The position numbers and the translations under genes were made by a program. Under the pieces are notes generated by a model, which had not been told where the DNA came from, did not search any database, and saw only the letters and a program-made list of their open reading frames with translations. From positions 1,116,001-1,180,000 of the forward strand of contig NZ_AJVC01000003.1 of NCBI RefSeq assembly GCF_000261365.1: a stretch of 64,000 bases of DNA. The letters run 5' to 3'. Shown one piece after another: positions 1-9,302 of the stretch. The DNA comes from Herbaspirillum sp. GW103 (GTDB lineage: Bacteria; Pseudomonadota; Gammaproteobacteria; Burkholderiales; Burkholderiaceae_D). Numbering within the stretch: the first letter of the stretch is position 1; the number at the start of each line of letters is the position of its first letter.

Positions 1-393
1 AAGCTTGGCCAAGAATCCGATGGAAAGAGCGTCATCCTGGATGGCGTCACTGAAGGCCAACAAGTTGTCACGTCCGGTCAATTCCTCATCGATTCCGAGG
101 CCAGCCTTAAAGGCGTGCTCGCGCGGCTGAACACTTCACCAGGCGCCGACGCCAAGAGCGCCCAGATGTCACTCAATGAGGCGACCGGGAAAATCGAATC
201 ACTGCGGGACACTGACATCACGCTCTCGCACGGTCCGGTCCCAACACTGGGTTGGGGAGCCATGACAATGTCATTCAAACTGGCGCGGCCTGAGATGGCA
301 ACACGTCTCAAGGCGGGAGATAGCGTGCATTTCGGTTTCCAAGAGAGAAATGGCAATTATGTGATCGAGAAGCTGGATCGGAGCACGCCATGA
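1..393 (+). CDS. cusB: CusB-type efflux periplasmic adaptor, C-terminal part
   Basis: The frame is open from base 1, so the N-terminus lies outside the window. The visible ~130 residues begin with the membrane-proximal end of an RND membrane-fusion protein (motif [14 protein letters not shown]). They continue into a fused CusF-like copper-binding domain with the motif GWGAMTMSF preceded by ITLSHGP, which carries the His/Trp/Met-Met ligand pattern. CusB adaptors link the inner-membrane pump CusA to the outer-membrane channel, and this C-terminal fusion is common in Burkholderiales. The stop overlaps the cusA start (ATGA), indicating translational coupling. Identification rests on the domain pair and the neighbour cusA. 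Confidence 0.88.
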   Translation, partial: KLGQESDGKSVILDGVTEGQQVVTSGQFLIDSEASLKGVLARLNTSPGADAKSAQMSLNEATGKIESLRDTDITLSHGPVPTLGWGAMTMSFKLARPEMATRLKAGDSVHFGFQERNGNYVIEKLDRSTP

Positions 394-3300
394 TCGAAAA
401 ACTCATCAAATGGTCGCTTCGCAGCCGCTTCCTGGTCTTGTTTGGCGTGCTTTTTCTGGGGGCCTGGGGGGTATGGGCGCTCAAGACCACCCCTGTGGAC
501 GCGTTGCCCGATCTTTCGGATGTTCAGGTCATCATCCGGACTACCTATGCTGGCCAGGCGCCGCAAATCGTCGAGAACCAGGTAACGTATCCGCTGGCAA
601 CTACCATGCTGTCGGTGCCGGGTGCAAAGACGGTGCGGGGCTACTCGTTCTTCGGGGACTCCTTCGTCTATGTCTTGTTTGAGGACGGCACGGATATGTA
701 TTGGGCACGTTCCCGGGTACTGGAATATCTCAACCAGGTGCAGGGGCGCCTTCCGGCCTCGGCCAAGGCATCACTGGGGCCGGACGCTACCGGCGTCGGC
801 TGGATCTATGAGTACGCGCTGGTCGACAGGAGCGGGCAACACGACCTGGCCCAGTTACGTAGCCTGCAAGACTGGTTCCTGAAATATGAGCTCAAGAGCC
901 TGCCCAATGTCGCCGAAGTCGCAACGGTAGGCGGCATGGTCAAGCAATACCAAGTAGTGCTCGACCCGGTGAAACTGGCGGCCTACAGCATCGGGCAAGA
1001 CAAGGTTGTCGACGCGATCAAAAAGGCCAACCAAGAAACCGGTGGCTCGGTGCTGGAGATGGCGGAAACCGAGTACATGGTGCGGGCTTCCGGCTATTTG
1101 AAGACGCTGGCGGACTTCCGCAACATTCCCTTGGCGACGGGGAAAAACGGCGTACCCGTCAAACTGGGCGATGTAGCGGCCATCCAATTCGGGCCGGAGA
1201 TGCGCCGCGGCATTGCGGAACTCAATGGCGAAGGCGAGTCGGTGGGCGGCGTCATCATCCTGCGCTCAGGCAAGAATGCGCGGGACACCATTGCGGCCGT
1301 CAAGAGCCGACTGGAAGAGCTCAAAAAAAGCCTACCCACCGGTGTTGAGGTCGTACCTGTCTACGACCGCAGCCAGTTGATCGATCGCGCCATCGACAAC
1401 CTGTCGCACAAGCTGCTTGAGGAGTTCATCGTCGTTGCGGTTGTTTGCGGCCTGTTTCTCTGGCATCTGCGTTCCGCACTGGTGGCCATCGTCTCTCTGC
1501 CACTGGGCATCATGATTGCCTTCATCGTCATGCGGTATCAGGGCGTCAACGCCAACATCATGTCCCTAGGAGGGATCGCCATTGCAATTGGTGCTATGGT
1601 CGATGCCGCCGTCGTCATGATCGAGAATGCGCACAAGCATATCGAAGAGTGGAAGCATCGACATCCAGGGCAACCTTTACAGGGGGAAACCCATTGGAGA
1701 GTCATCGGTGAGGCGGCGGCAGAGGTCGGACCAACGCTGTTTTTCTGCTTGCTGATCATTACGCTGTCATTTATCCCGGTATTTACCCTCGAGGCGCAGG
1801 AGGGACGCTTATTCGGGCCATTGGCATTTACCAAGACCTATGCAATGGCCGGTGCCGCCGGACTATCCGTCACACTGATCCCGATCCTGATGGGCTACAT
1901 GATCCGCGGGAAGATCCCCTCGGAGAACAGCAATCCGCTCAATCGCTGGCTGATTCGTTGCTATCGGCCGTTACTGGAAGCCGTCTTGCGCCGCCCTAGG
2001 ACGACACTGGCAATTGCGGCGCTTGCGCTGTTGACGACCTTATGGCCGATCAGCCGTTTGGGCGGTGAGTTCTTGCCGCAGATGGATGAGGGGGATCTAC
2101 TCTATATGCCGTCAGCCTTGCCAGGCTTGTCCGCATCCAAAGCTGCCGAACTGCTGCAACAGACCGATCGCCTGATCAAGACGGTTCCGGAAGTCGCCAG
2201 TGTTTTCGGCAAAGCTGGCCGTGCTGAGAGTGCGACCGATCCAGCCCCCCTGGAGATGTTCGAAACGACCATTCAATTCAAGCCGCGTGATCAATGGCGC
2301 CCCGGCATGACGCCGGCAAAGTTGGTGAATGAGCTTGACCGGGTCGTCAAAGTGCCTGGCCTATCGAACATCTGGGTACCGCCCATTCGTAACAGGCTAG
2401 ACATGCTGGCTACCGGGATAAAAAGCCCGATTGGCGTCAAAGTGTCAGGCACTAGCCTGGTTGATATCGACAAGACGGCGCAACAAATCGAACAGGTTGC
2501 CAAAGAGGTGCCAGGTGTCAGCTCCGCGCTCGCCGAACGTCTCAGTGGCGGACGTTACGTGGATGTCGATATCGACCGGCTGACTGCCGCCAACTACGGT
2601 CTCAATATCGCTGATGTCCAGAGCATCGTCTCGTCGGCCATCGGTGGGGAGAATGTCGGTGAGACGATTGAGGGACTGGCACGTTATCCGATCAGCGTTC
2701 GCTATCCGAGAGAGACTCGCGACTCGCTGGAGCGACTGCGCGATCTGCCGATCCTGACCGCCAGCGGGCAGCAGATCACCTTGGGAACCGTCGCCAAGCT
2801 GAAGATCAGCGATGGCCCGCCCATGCTCAAAAGTGAGAATGCTCGGCCCAGCGGCTGGATCTATGTCGATGTCCGGGATAGGGATCTGTCATCTGTGGTC
2901 GCCGATTTGCGCGCTGCGGTCAGTTCCAAAGTAAAGCTAACGCCCGGACTGAGCATTGCTTACTCGGGGCAATTCGAATACCTGGAGCGGGCAAATGCAC
3001 GTTTAAAGCTAGTGGTGCCGGCGACGCTGATGATCATCTTCGTGCTGCTCTATCTGACGTTCCGACGCTTCGATGAGGCAGCATTGATCATGGCGTCACT
3101 GCCATTTGCTTTGGTCGGCGGCATCTGGTTTCTCTATGCCCAGGGCTACAACCTATCGGTTGCCACCGGTGTCGGTTTCATTGCTCTTGCGGGCGTGTCC
3201 GCTGAATTCGGCGTCGTCATGCTGCTGTACCTGAAGCAGGCGGTCTCTGTCCGTGAACAACAGGTAGGCGCTATCTCGGTCCCCGTACTGGAGGATGCAA

Positions 3301-3530
3301 TCCGCGAAGGTGCCGTGCTCAGGGTACGCCCAAAAGCGATGACCGTGGCCGTCATCCTGGCGGGGCTGATTCCGATTCTGTGGGGAAGCGGTGCCGGCTC
3401 CGAAGTCATGAGCCGGATTGCAGCGCCGATGGTCGGCGGCATGATTACCGCTCCGTTGCTTTCGATGTTCGTCATTCCGGCCGCGTATCGCTTGATGCGT
3501 GGTCGTCAACCCAAAGCCAATCCGGCTTAA
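390..3530 (+). CDS. cusA: CusA/SilA heavy-metal RND efflux pump, complete
   Basis: This 1046-aa protein has the usual length of HME-RND pumps. The N-terminal TM helix is followed by [15 protein letters not shown], characteristic of the CusA/CzcA group, then two large periplasmic loops and twelve predicted TM helices. The first loop is followed by [16 protein letters not shown], and a second TM bundle starts around [18 protein letters not shown]. Proton-relay acidic residues sit in the TM4 block ([14 protein letters not shown]). It should export Cu(I)/Ag(I) from the periplasm or cytoplasm with CusB and CusC. It starts inside the cusB stop, and cusF follows after 28 bp. Bases 1056-3530 are repeated at 34995-37469. 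Specificity (Cu/Ag rather than Zn/Co) is inferred from the CusF neighbours. Confidence 0.93.
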   Translation: MIEKLIKWSLRSRFLVLFGVLFLGAWGVWALKTTPVDALPDLSDVQVIIRTTYAGQAPQIVENQVTYPLATTMLSVPGAKTVRGYSFFGDSFVYVLFEDGTDMYWARSRVLEYLNQVQGRLPASAKASLGPDATGVGWIYEYALVDRSGQHDLAQLRSLQDWFLKYELKSLPNVAEVATVGGMVKQYQVVLDPVKLAAYSIGQDKVVDAIKKANQETGGSVLEMAETEYMVRASGYLKTLADFRNIPLATGKNGVPVKLGDVAAIQFGPEMRRGIAELNGEGESVGGVIILRSGKNARDTIAAVKSRLEELKKSLPTGVEVVPVYDRSQLIDRAIDNLSHKLLEEFIVVAVVCGLFLWHLRSALVAIVSLPLGIMIAFIVMRYQGVNANIMSLGGIAIAIGAMVDAAVVMIENAHKHIEEWKHRHPGQPLQGETHWRVIGEAAAEVGPTLFFCLLIITLSFIPVFTLEAQEGRLFGPLAFTKTYAMAGAAGLSVTLIPILMGYMIRGKIPSENSNPLNRWLIRCYRPLLEAVLRRPRTTLAIAALALLTTLWPISRLGGEFLPQMDEGDLLYMPSALPGLSASKAAELLQQTDRLIKTVPEVASVFGKAGRAESATDPAPLEMFETTIQFKPRDQWRPGMTPAKLVNELDRVVKVPGLSNIWVPPIRNRLDMLATGIKSPIGVKVSGTSLVDIDKTAQQIEQVAKEVPGVSSALAERLSGGRYVDVDIDRLTAANYGLNIADVQSIVSSAIGGENVGETIEGLARYPISVRYPRETRDSLERLRDLPILTASGQQITLGTVAKLKISDGPPMLKSENARPSGWIYVDVRDRDLSSVVADLRAAVSSKVKLTPGLSIAYSGQFEYLERANARLKLVVPATLMIIFVLLYLTFRRFDEAALIMASLPFALVGGIWFLYAQGYNLSVATGVGFIALAGVSAEFGVVMLLYLKQAVSVREQQVGAISVPVLEDAIREGAVLRVRPKAMTVAVILAGLIPILWGSGAGSEVMSRIAAPMVGGMITAPLLSMFVIPAAYRLMRGRQPKANPA

Positions 3531-4075
3531 TTTATCTTCAAAGTGAAAGGAAGTTGTCATGAAGAACGTGATTTACGCCATGCTTTTTACCGCATCCCTG
3601 GGCAGCATTGCGCCCGTGTTTGCCGCAGATATGCAGGGCATGAAAATGGGCCAGGCTGATGTTGGCGAAATGGTTTCTCATGGAACCGGGGTCATCAAGA
3701 GCCTCGACCCGAAGCAGAAAACCGTTACCTTGGCGCATCAACCCATTAAAGAACTAAACTGGCCAGCGATGACCATGGGCTTCAAAGTATCGGATGAGAA
3801 AATGCTACAAGGACTCAAAGTCGGAGACCAGGTCACATTCGACTTAAAGGGGAGTGGAGCCGCACCTGTCGTGACGGGAATTCGTCCAGCTAAATAAGCC
3901 GGGTACCGTCCGTGATTGCAAATTTCCTATGCGACACGGACGGTTGGATGTGAGCAAGGCATCGATATGCGCGCAATGGCAACCAATCATCTACGAAATA
4001 TGAATAATGGATTATTTCTTAATTACTTTTTCGCTTATGTATGAACATTTGCTTTATCTCGGCTGGCTCCCTACA
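1056..4075 (+). repeat. Direct repeat, copy A (cusA 3' part, cusF, terminus)
   Basis: This 3020-bp stretch matches 34995-38014 in the same orientation with no net length difference. Most differences are silent third-position changes (estimated by eye at about 5%). The right limit is sharp: both copies end in GGCTGGCTCCCTACA, after which the sequences are unrelated. The segment 3898-4075 after cusF holds no gene. It is AT-rich toward its end and looks like the terminus of a larger element rather than gene sequence. Confidence 0.9.
3559..3897 (+). CDS. cusF: CusF-like periplasmic copper chaperone
   Basis: A 112-aa protein with a signal peptide (MKN... to about residue 22, APVFA-A) and a single CusF OB-fold domain. 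The ligand motif is visible as TLAHQPIKELNWPAMTMGF, giving the His, Trp and two Met residues that bind Cu(I)/Ag(I) in CusF. A Met-rich segment (MQGMKMGQ) follows the signal peptide. It lies 28 bp after cusA with a good ribosome site (AAAGGAAG) and should pass periplasmic metal to the efflux complex. A near-identical second copy is at 37498-37836. Confidence 0.9.
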   Translation: MKNVIYAMLFTASLGSIAPVFAADMQGMKMGQADVGEMVSHGTGVIKSLDPKQKTVTLAHQPIKELNWPAMTMGFKVSDEKMLQGLKVGDQVTFDLKGSGAAPVVTGIRPAK

Positions 4076-4215
4076 ATGGCGCTGCCCGCGATCTTAACGT
4101 CAAGGTGGAGAGCTTCCCGTCCAATCTCGTGGCGGGGCAGTTCGGTTTTGCCAAGGCGCCCTATTTCGAGATCGACAACCCGGCCGACCGCGCCGTGCCG
4201 ACCGTTAAGTTCTAA
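4072..4215 (+). pseudogene. lemA: LemA family protein, 3' remnant
   Basis: The frame from 4072 reads YNGAARDLNVKVESFPSN and ends with VPTVKF and a TAA at 4213-4215. This is the conserved C-terminal part of LemA proteins (ESFPSN followed by a GxFGF...PYFE segment). About three quarters of the gene is missing: upstream of 4075 the sequence is the end of the cus repeat. LemA genes usually lie next to DUF2207 genes, and a DUF2207 gene follows here at 5756, so both belong to one transferred chromosomal fragment. Codon style and later repeats point to Rhizobiaceae. Confidence 0.75.
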
Positions 4216-4289
4216 GCACCGGCTCACAAATTCCCGCCGATATTCCGATAGCCCGGCTTTGCGCCGCATACTTTGACAAGACGACGATC

Positions 4290-5567
4290 ATGATCGAACT
4301 GACCATCACCCCGCCCGGCCACCCGCTTTCCGGCAAGGTGGAGCCGCCCGGTTCCAAATCCATTACCAACCGTGCACTTCTGCTGGCCGGGCTCGCCAAG
4401 GGCAAAAGCCGTCTCACGGGCGCGCTGAAAAGCGACGATACGCTTTACATGGCAGAAGCGCTGCGTGAGATGGGTGTCAAGGTAACCGAGCCTGACGCCA
4501 CCACCTTCGTGGTGGAGAGTTCAGGTGTGTTGCATCAGCCGGAAAAGCCGCTTTTCCTCGGCAATGCCGGCACAGCCACCCGCTTTCTCACCGCCGCTGC
4601 CGCCCTTGTGGATGGCGCCGTCATCATCGATGGCGACGAGCATATGCGCAAACGCCCGATCATGCCGCTGGTGGAAGCCCTGCGCTCCCTCGGCGTTGAG
4701 GCGGAGGCGCCGACCGGCTGCCCGCCCGTCACCGTCTGCGGCAAGGGTACGGGTTTCCCGAAGGGCAGCGTCACGATCGACGCCAACCTTTCCAGCCAAT
4801 ATGTGTCCGCACTTCTGATGGCCGCCGCCTGCGGCGACAAGCCTGTCGATATCATCCTCAAGGGCGAGGAAATCGGCGCGAAGGGCTATATCGATCTCAC
4901 CACATCGGCCATGGAAGCATTCGGTGCGAAGGTGGAGCGGGTGAGCAACGCCATCTGGCGCGTGCATCCGACGGGTTACACGGCAACCGATTTCCACATC
5001 GAGCCGGATGCCTCCGCCGCCACCTATCTCTGGGGCGCTGAGCTTTTGACCGGCGGCGCCATCGATATCGGCACGCCGGCCGATAAGTTCACCCAGCCGG
5101 ATGCCAAGGCCCATGAGGTCATGGCGCAGTTTCCCCACCTGCCCGCTGAAATCGACGGTTCGCAGATGCAGGATGCCATTCCCACCATTGCGGTTCTCGC
5201 TGCCTTCAACGAAACACCGGTGCGTTTCGTCGGCATCGCCAATCTGCGCGTCAAGGAATGCGACCGAATCCGCGCCGTCTCACTCGGCCTCAACGAAATC
5301 CGCGATGGTTTGGCGCATGAGGCAGGCGACGACTTGATCGTGCATTCCGATCCCTCGCTTGCGGGCCAGACGGTGAATGCCTCGATCGACACTTTCGCCG
5401 ACCACCGTATCGCCATGAGCTTTGCGCTGGCGGCGCTGAAGATCGGCGGCATTGCCATCCAGAATCCGGCCTGCGTGGGCAAGACCTATCCCGGTTACTG
5501 GAAGGCGCTCGCCTCGCTGGGCGTCGAATACTCGGAAAAGGAAACCGCTGCCGAGCCGCAGCATTAG
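4290..5567 (+). CDS. aroA: 5-enolpyruvylshikimate-3-phosphate synthase (EPSPS)
   Basis: A 425-aa complete EPSPS, which joins shikimate-3-phosphate and PEP in aromatic amino-acid synthesis. Active-site segments are all present: PGSKSITNRALLLAGL (Lys/Ser/Arg), LFLGNAGTATRFL (PEP/glyphosate loop), RKRPIMPLVEAL, SSQYVSALL, QDAIPT (catalytic Asp), VKECDRIRA and KTYPGYWKAL. The residue equivalent to Pro101 of the E. coli enzyme is Phe, while the Gly and Thr of the loop are kept. It is not in the usual alphaproteobacterial aroA-cmk-rpsA order but between lemA and DUF2207 remnants. It may therefore be an extra, possibly glyphosate-tolerant copy; tolerance is only an inference. Confidence 0.93.
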   Translation: MIELTITPPGHPLSGKVEPPGSKSITNRALLLAGLAKGKSRLTGALKSDDTLYMAEALREMGVKVTEPDATTFVVESSGVLHQPEKPLFLGNAGTATRFLTAAAALVDGAVIIDGDEHMRKRPIMPLVEALRSLGVEAEAPTGCPPVTVCGKGTGFPKGSVTIDANLSSQYVSALLMAAACGDKPVDIILKGEEIGAKGYIDLTTSAMEAFGAKVERVSNAIWRVHPTGYTATDFHIEPDASAATYLWGAELLTGGAIDIGTPADKFTQPDAKAHEVMAQFPHLPAEIDGSQMQDAIPTIAVLAAFNETPVRFVGIANLRVKECDRIRAVSLGLNEIRDGLAHEAGDDLIVHSDPSLAGQTVNASIDTFADHRIAMSFALAALKIGGIAIQNPACVGKTYPGYWKALASLGVEYSEKETAAEPQH

Positions 5568-5587
5568 AAGAACGGTATTGGTTTTCC

Positions 5588-5701
5588 GTCATTCCGGCCC
5601 TGAGCCGGAATCCAGTGCGATCAAGTCCTTGATCGCGAAAGACTCTTCAAGCCGCGCAGACGCGCGGCTGCTGGATACCGGGTCTAGCCCGGTATGACGG
5701 C
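5588..5701. repeat. Rhizobial intergenic palindromic repeat (RIME-like)
   Basis: Two imperfect arms, GTCATTCCGGCCCTGAGCC and CTGGATACCGGGTCTAGCC...GTATGACGG, face each other around a centre with its own hairpin (CCGCGCAGACGCGCGG). This arrangement is typical of dispersed palindromic elements between genes of Rhizobiaceae. It lies just after aroA and supports an alphaproteobacterial source for 4.07-6.74 kb. The family name is from memory of the pattern, not a search. Confidence 0.6.
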
Positions 5702-5755
5702 AATGACTGTATTCTGAAACCGGAAACGCTCCATTCCCTTAAGGAGAAATCACCC

Positions 5756-6741
5756 GTGAAGACCATCGCCGCAAGATTTCTCGCGCTGTTCGTCTTCCTG
5801 GGCGCGGCCTTCCCGGCTTTCGCGGAAGAGTTCATCCGTTCGTATCATTCCGTCATCGAGGTTGCGCGAGACGGAAAGCTGACGGTGACGGAGAGCATCA
5901 CCGCCCGCGCCGAAGGCCAGAACATCAAGCGCGGCATTTTCCGCGATTTTCCGCTTTATGCGCTGGATGCGAATAACCGCCGCACCAAGGTGGATTTCAG
6001 CGTCGTTTCGGTGGAGCGCGATGGTGCGCCCGAGAACTGGCGCACCGAAACCATCGATGGCGGCATCCGCATCTATACCGGCAGCGCCGACCGTTTTCTG
6101 CCGACCGGCGAACATATCTTCCAGATCACCTACACCACCGCCCGGCAGATCCGTTATTTCAGCGATTATGACGAGCTGACCTGGAATGTTACCGGCAATG
6201 GCTGGCAATTCCCCATGGGCGAGATTTCCGCTACCATCACGCTGCCACAGGGCGTGAAAGCCACGGATACCGCCGTCTTTACCGGCCCTCTTGGCGCGAA
6301 GGGCAAGGATGCGCGCATTCTCAGCGAAGGCAACGAGGTGTTCTTCGCCTCCACTCGCCCGTTTTCGGTGGGCGAGGGCATGACGGTTGCCGTCAAGCTG
6401 CCCAAGGGTGCGATTGCCGCGCCCGCGAGTTCGCAGGAGACAAGCTGGTGGCTGCGAGATCATATGGCCATCCTGATCTCGGGCGGCGGGCTTCTGGCCG
6501 TTCTCATCTATTACCTGCGGGCATGGTCCGCGGTGGGCCGAGATCCGGCCAAAGGCGTGGTCGTGCCGCGCTGGGATGCGCCGGAAGGGTTGTCGCCGGC
6601 GCTGGTCAATTACGTCGACAATAGGGGCTTTTCGGGCGCCGGCTGGACGGCGCTTTCCGCGTCTGCCCTTGATCTTGCCGTCAAAGGTTACGTCGTTCTG
6701 GAAGACCTGAAAAATTCCATCGCGGATAGGAAATTCAACCG
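5756..6741 (+). pseudogene. DUF2207 membrane protein, C-terminally truncated
   Basis: The gene starts with GTG behind AAGGAG. A signal peptide (LFVFLGAAFPAFAEE) is followed by the DUF2207 extracytoplasmic domain (SYHSVIEVARDGKLTVTESI) and a TM helix (HMAILISGGGLLAVLIYYL) around residue 237. The cytoplasmic start GRDPAKGVVVPRWDAPEGLSPA is typical of the family. Full-length members have ~600 residues, but here family-like sequence stops near LEDLKNSI (about 6720-6740). The frame then runs on into unrelated DNA to a chance stop at 6802. Function in the family is unknown; a partner lemA is usual. Confidence 0.75.
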
Positions 6742-6909
6742 CATGAGGCCAAGTATGGCACGAGTTTTGGGCCTCGAAACACGTTCGGCCAAGGAAGGTT
6801 GAGCGCTCGCTTGCCGCTCAATGGCAAGAGCTTGGGAGGCAGTATGCATTTGGGCCTGGCGCGCGCGCAGCTGCTTCCCCGCAGCGATGGATACCGCCGC
6901 TTCACTGGG
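6742..6909. other. Junction between rhizobial fragment and IS91 gene
   Basis: These 168 bases contain no convincing gene. The left part continues the broken DUF2207 frame and the right part abuts the 3' end of the IS91-family transposase gene. One end of the IS91 element (ori or ter) is expected here, but I could not place it exactly. Confidence 0.4.
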
Positions 6910-8457
6910 TCACCAATTGACGCGCTGGTCTACCTCGTCGGGTTGAGCTGCCAGATCCCAATCCGGCTCGCCTTGCGCACCATCATCCACCGGCGCGTCG
7001 CAGCCCTCCCACAGCGGTGGCCCGCGTGCCGGGGTGATGTGCGGGGGGGCAGACTCCACCCCGATGTGGTTCAGGATGTGGCGGATTTCGGCGCTGTGGG
7101 TGATGAAGGCAATGATGCGCATCTGCCCACCGCACATGGGGCACAGCAGCGGAAATGCCTCGTAGATGCGGGCAATCAGCACCGCCCACAAGTAATGCGC
7201 CGCTCGCTTCGGGCGTGCTTCAGGTTCGGGTGTGGGTGTGGCCGCGTTGCCCGGCGCCGCCACCCCAGGTACGCCCGCGCCAGGTTGTGCAGTCTCCACC
7301 GTGGCTGGTTGCGACGCAGCAGGCTGAGCCAGCGCCGTTACCGCCGCCCTGAGCGGCGAGTTGGGTGCCAGCACACCAAAGTAGCGGTGCCGGTGGGTGC
7401 GTGGCGGTGGCACCAGCGCGGCGATGCGGTCGATCAGTTCCAGCGGTGTGAGGTGCAGCTCATCTGCCTTGGCACCACGCTTGTCACTGGTGGGCTCGCT
7501 GCGCTGTTTGGCACAGCGGTACACCAGTTTGCTTCCCTCTTTGCGTAGGCGCTCCATGGAAAACGGTGGACGCGCGCAATAGCGCAGCAGCCGCTCCAGC
7601 GCAGCGCGGTCGTGGGCTTCGATGCACACCCCCGCATCCACCGAGAAGCCGCTGTGTTTGTAGCCCAGCATGTCTTTGGCGTCACAGTTCTCCAGCAGGC
7701 CCCGAGCAACGAAGGCGCGCAGGATGCGTTTTTGCAGTGTGGTCTGCACTGGGGCCACGGTAGCCGCATCGATGCCGGTGGCCGCGTGAAAGATGACACC
7801 CGGCGATGAGATTCGAGGGGTCGCATCAGCATCGCCCTCGCCCTCCACTTCCTCAAACACCCCGTCCACCACACAAACGTGGAAGTGGACGTGTTCATTG
7901 AGGCTGGAGCCGAATCGGTGAATGAAGGCGATGGCACCGATGTGCAGGCCTGCCTTGTCCATATGGGCCGCACCGGGGCTGTGGGTCTGCAGAGTTTGTG
8001 CGATCACCCGCAGAAAGATGCGCAGCACCATGCTCAGCACCGCTCCGTCGCGCTGCATGAAGTAACGAAGCCGCTTGGGAACCGACAGCACCCACTGGCG
8101 CACCGGCAGGCGGGGGAAAACGTGGTCGTTCAGGTGCGCTGCTGTCTCCACCATGCGCCGGGTGGTGCACGAGGGGCAGACTCCCCGGCCTTTGCAGGAG
8201 AAGGCTACAAAGTAGTCGTGCCCACAGTCGCCGCAGCGAGCGCGGGCAAAGCCATGGGCAAAGATGCCGCACTCAAGATACTTGGCAAACGCTTTGCGCA
8301 CGAAGGGCTTGGGGGTGTGGTGGTCGCCCTGGCCGTCGAACTGACCCGCGCTGGCCAACTCTAGCCAGGTCTCGTAGTGCTCGGCTACCGTTTGGTAGAG
8401 CAGCGTGCGTTCGGGGTGGCGTGGGTTGTAGAGCTTGGGCTTGGAAGTGGCTGACAT
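6910..8457 (-). CDS. tnpA: IS91-family rolling-circle transposase
   Basis: A 515-aa protein from the ATG at 8457; an upstream in-frame start is less likely. It has an N-terminal zinc-binding domain (CGDCGHDYFVAFSCKGRG followed by CPSC), the HUH nuclease motif in SLNEHVHFHVCVVDG, and the helix LERLLRYCARPPFSMERL that contains the Y2-family catalytic region. The C-terminal third has an Ala/Pro-rich linker and another Cys pair (CPMCGG). IS91 elements move by rolling-circle replication without inverted repeats and can carry neighbouring DNA from one side. It lies between the rhizobial fragment and an lpd relic, so it is a candidate for having moved one of them. Confidence 0.9.
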   Translation of the reverse strand: MSATSKPKLYNPRHPERTLLYQTVAEHYETWLELASAGQFDGQGDHHTPKPFVRKAFAKYLECGIFAHGFARARCGDCGHDYFVAFSCKGRGVCPSCTTRRMVETAAHLNDHVFPRLPVRQWVLSVPKRLRYFMQRDGAVLSMVLRIFLRVIAQTLQTHSPGAAHMDKAGLHIGAIAFIHRFGSSLNEHVHFHVCVVDGVFEEVEGEGDADATPRISSPGVIFHAATGIDAATVAPVQTTLQKRILRAFVARGLLENCDAKDMLGYKHSGFSVDAGVCIEAHDRAALERLLRYCARPPFSMERLRKEGSKLVYRCAKQRSEPTSDKRGAKADELHLTPLELIDRIAALVPPPRTHRHRYFGVLAPNSPLRAAVTALAQPAASQPATVETAQPGAGVPGVAAPGNAATPTPEPEARPKRAAHYLWAVLIARIYEAFPLLCPMCGGQMRIIAFITHSAEIRHILNHIGVESAPPHITPARGPPLWEGCDAPVDDGAQGEPDWDLAAQPDEVDQRVNW

Positions 8458-8510
8458 GAATACTGTACAAATGCACAGTATTCTGCGGCGATTGTTTGGG
8501 TACGCAAAGC

Positions 8511-8544
8511 ACAAGGCCCGAACCGTCGCCAGTTCGGGCCTTGT
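8511..8544 (-). terminator. Hairpin terminator of the lpd remnant
   Basis: A 13-bp perfect stem, ACAAGGCCCGAAC paired with GTTCGGGCCTTGT, with an 8-base loop, lies 22 bp after the lpd stop. It is followed on the minus strand by a short T-rich stretch. Confidence 0.65.
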
Positions 8545-8565
8545 CAGGGTAGCTTGGCTGCGGAC

Positions 8566-9160
8566 TTACTTGCGCGCAGGCGGCACATCCGTGCAGCTGC
8601 CATGCGCCACTTCCGCCGCCATGCCGATGCTCTCGCCCAGCGTCGGATGCGGGTGGATGGTCTTGCCGATGTCCACTGCGTCCGCACCCATCTCGATAGC
8701 CAGCGCGATCTCTCCGATCATGTCGCCCGCGTGGGTGCCGACCATGCCACCGCCCAAGATCTTGCCGTGGCCCCGGCCAGCATGGCCGTCTCCTGATCCT
8801 GCTTCGGGGCTGTCGTCGAACAGCAGCTTGGTGACGCCTTCGTCGCGGCCGTTGGCAATGGCGCGGCCCGAGGCCGCCCAGGGGAACAGGCCCTTCTTGA
8901 CCTTGATGCCCTGCTGCTTGGCCTGGTCTTCGGTCAGGCCCACCCAGGCCACTTCGGGGTCGGTGTAGGCCACGCTGGGGATCACGCGGGCGTTGAAGGC
9001 GGCGCTGGCCAGTTCCTTGTTGCCCTGCAGTTCGCCGGCGATGACCTCGGCCGCCACGTGCGCTTCATGCACCGCCTTGTGCGCCAGCATGGGCTGGCCC
9101 ACGATGTCGCCGATGGCGAAGATGTGCGGCACATTGGTGCGCATCTGGATGTCCACGTTG
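8566..9160 (-). pseudogene. lpdA: Dihydrolipoamide dehydrogenase, C-terminal remnant
   Basis: The frame is open up to the edge of IS1071 at 9160 and encodes only the last ~198 residues. It has the FAD-binding end (HIFAIGDIVGQPMLAHKA), part of the interface domain (AYTDPEVAWVGLT) and the active-site base region (HPHPTLGESIGMAAEV). The N-terminal two thirds, with the redox disulfide and NAD domain, are missing, so it cannot be active. Around AGSGDGHAGRGHGK there are about ten more residues than I expect between the DDSPEA and GHGKILGG motifs, suggesting a small in-frame duplication. The C-terminal DVPPARK style fits Burkholderiales. Confidence 0.85.
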
Positions 9161-9270
9161 GGGTCTCCTCGTTTTCAGTGCAATAAGTGACGGTACGAAA
9201 AGCTAGCACTGGCGCGGAGGTGGTGTTGGTAGATCGTTGATTTCATTGACTTTCCTGTTCACTTTCAAAT
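9161..9270 (+). repeat. IS1071 inverted repeat, left
   Basis: About 110 bp matching the reverse complement of 12254-12363 with a few mismatches; the outer ~37 bases are identical. Base 9160 adds a fourth G that has no counterpart at the other end. Confidence 0.85.
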
Positions 9271-9302
9271 CTGCGATTCGTGGCGTCAAACCGTGGTCGG
9301 TT

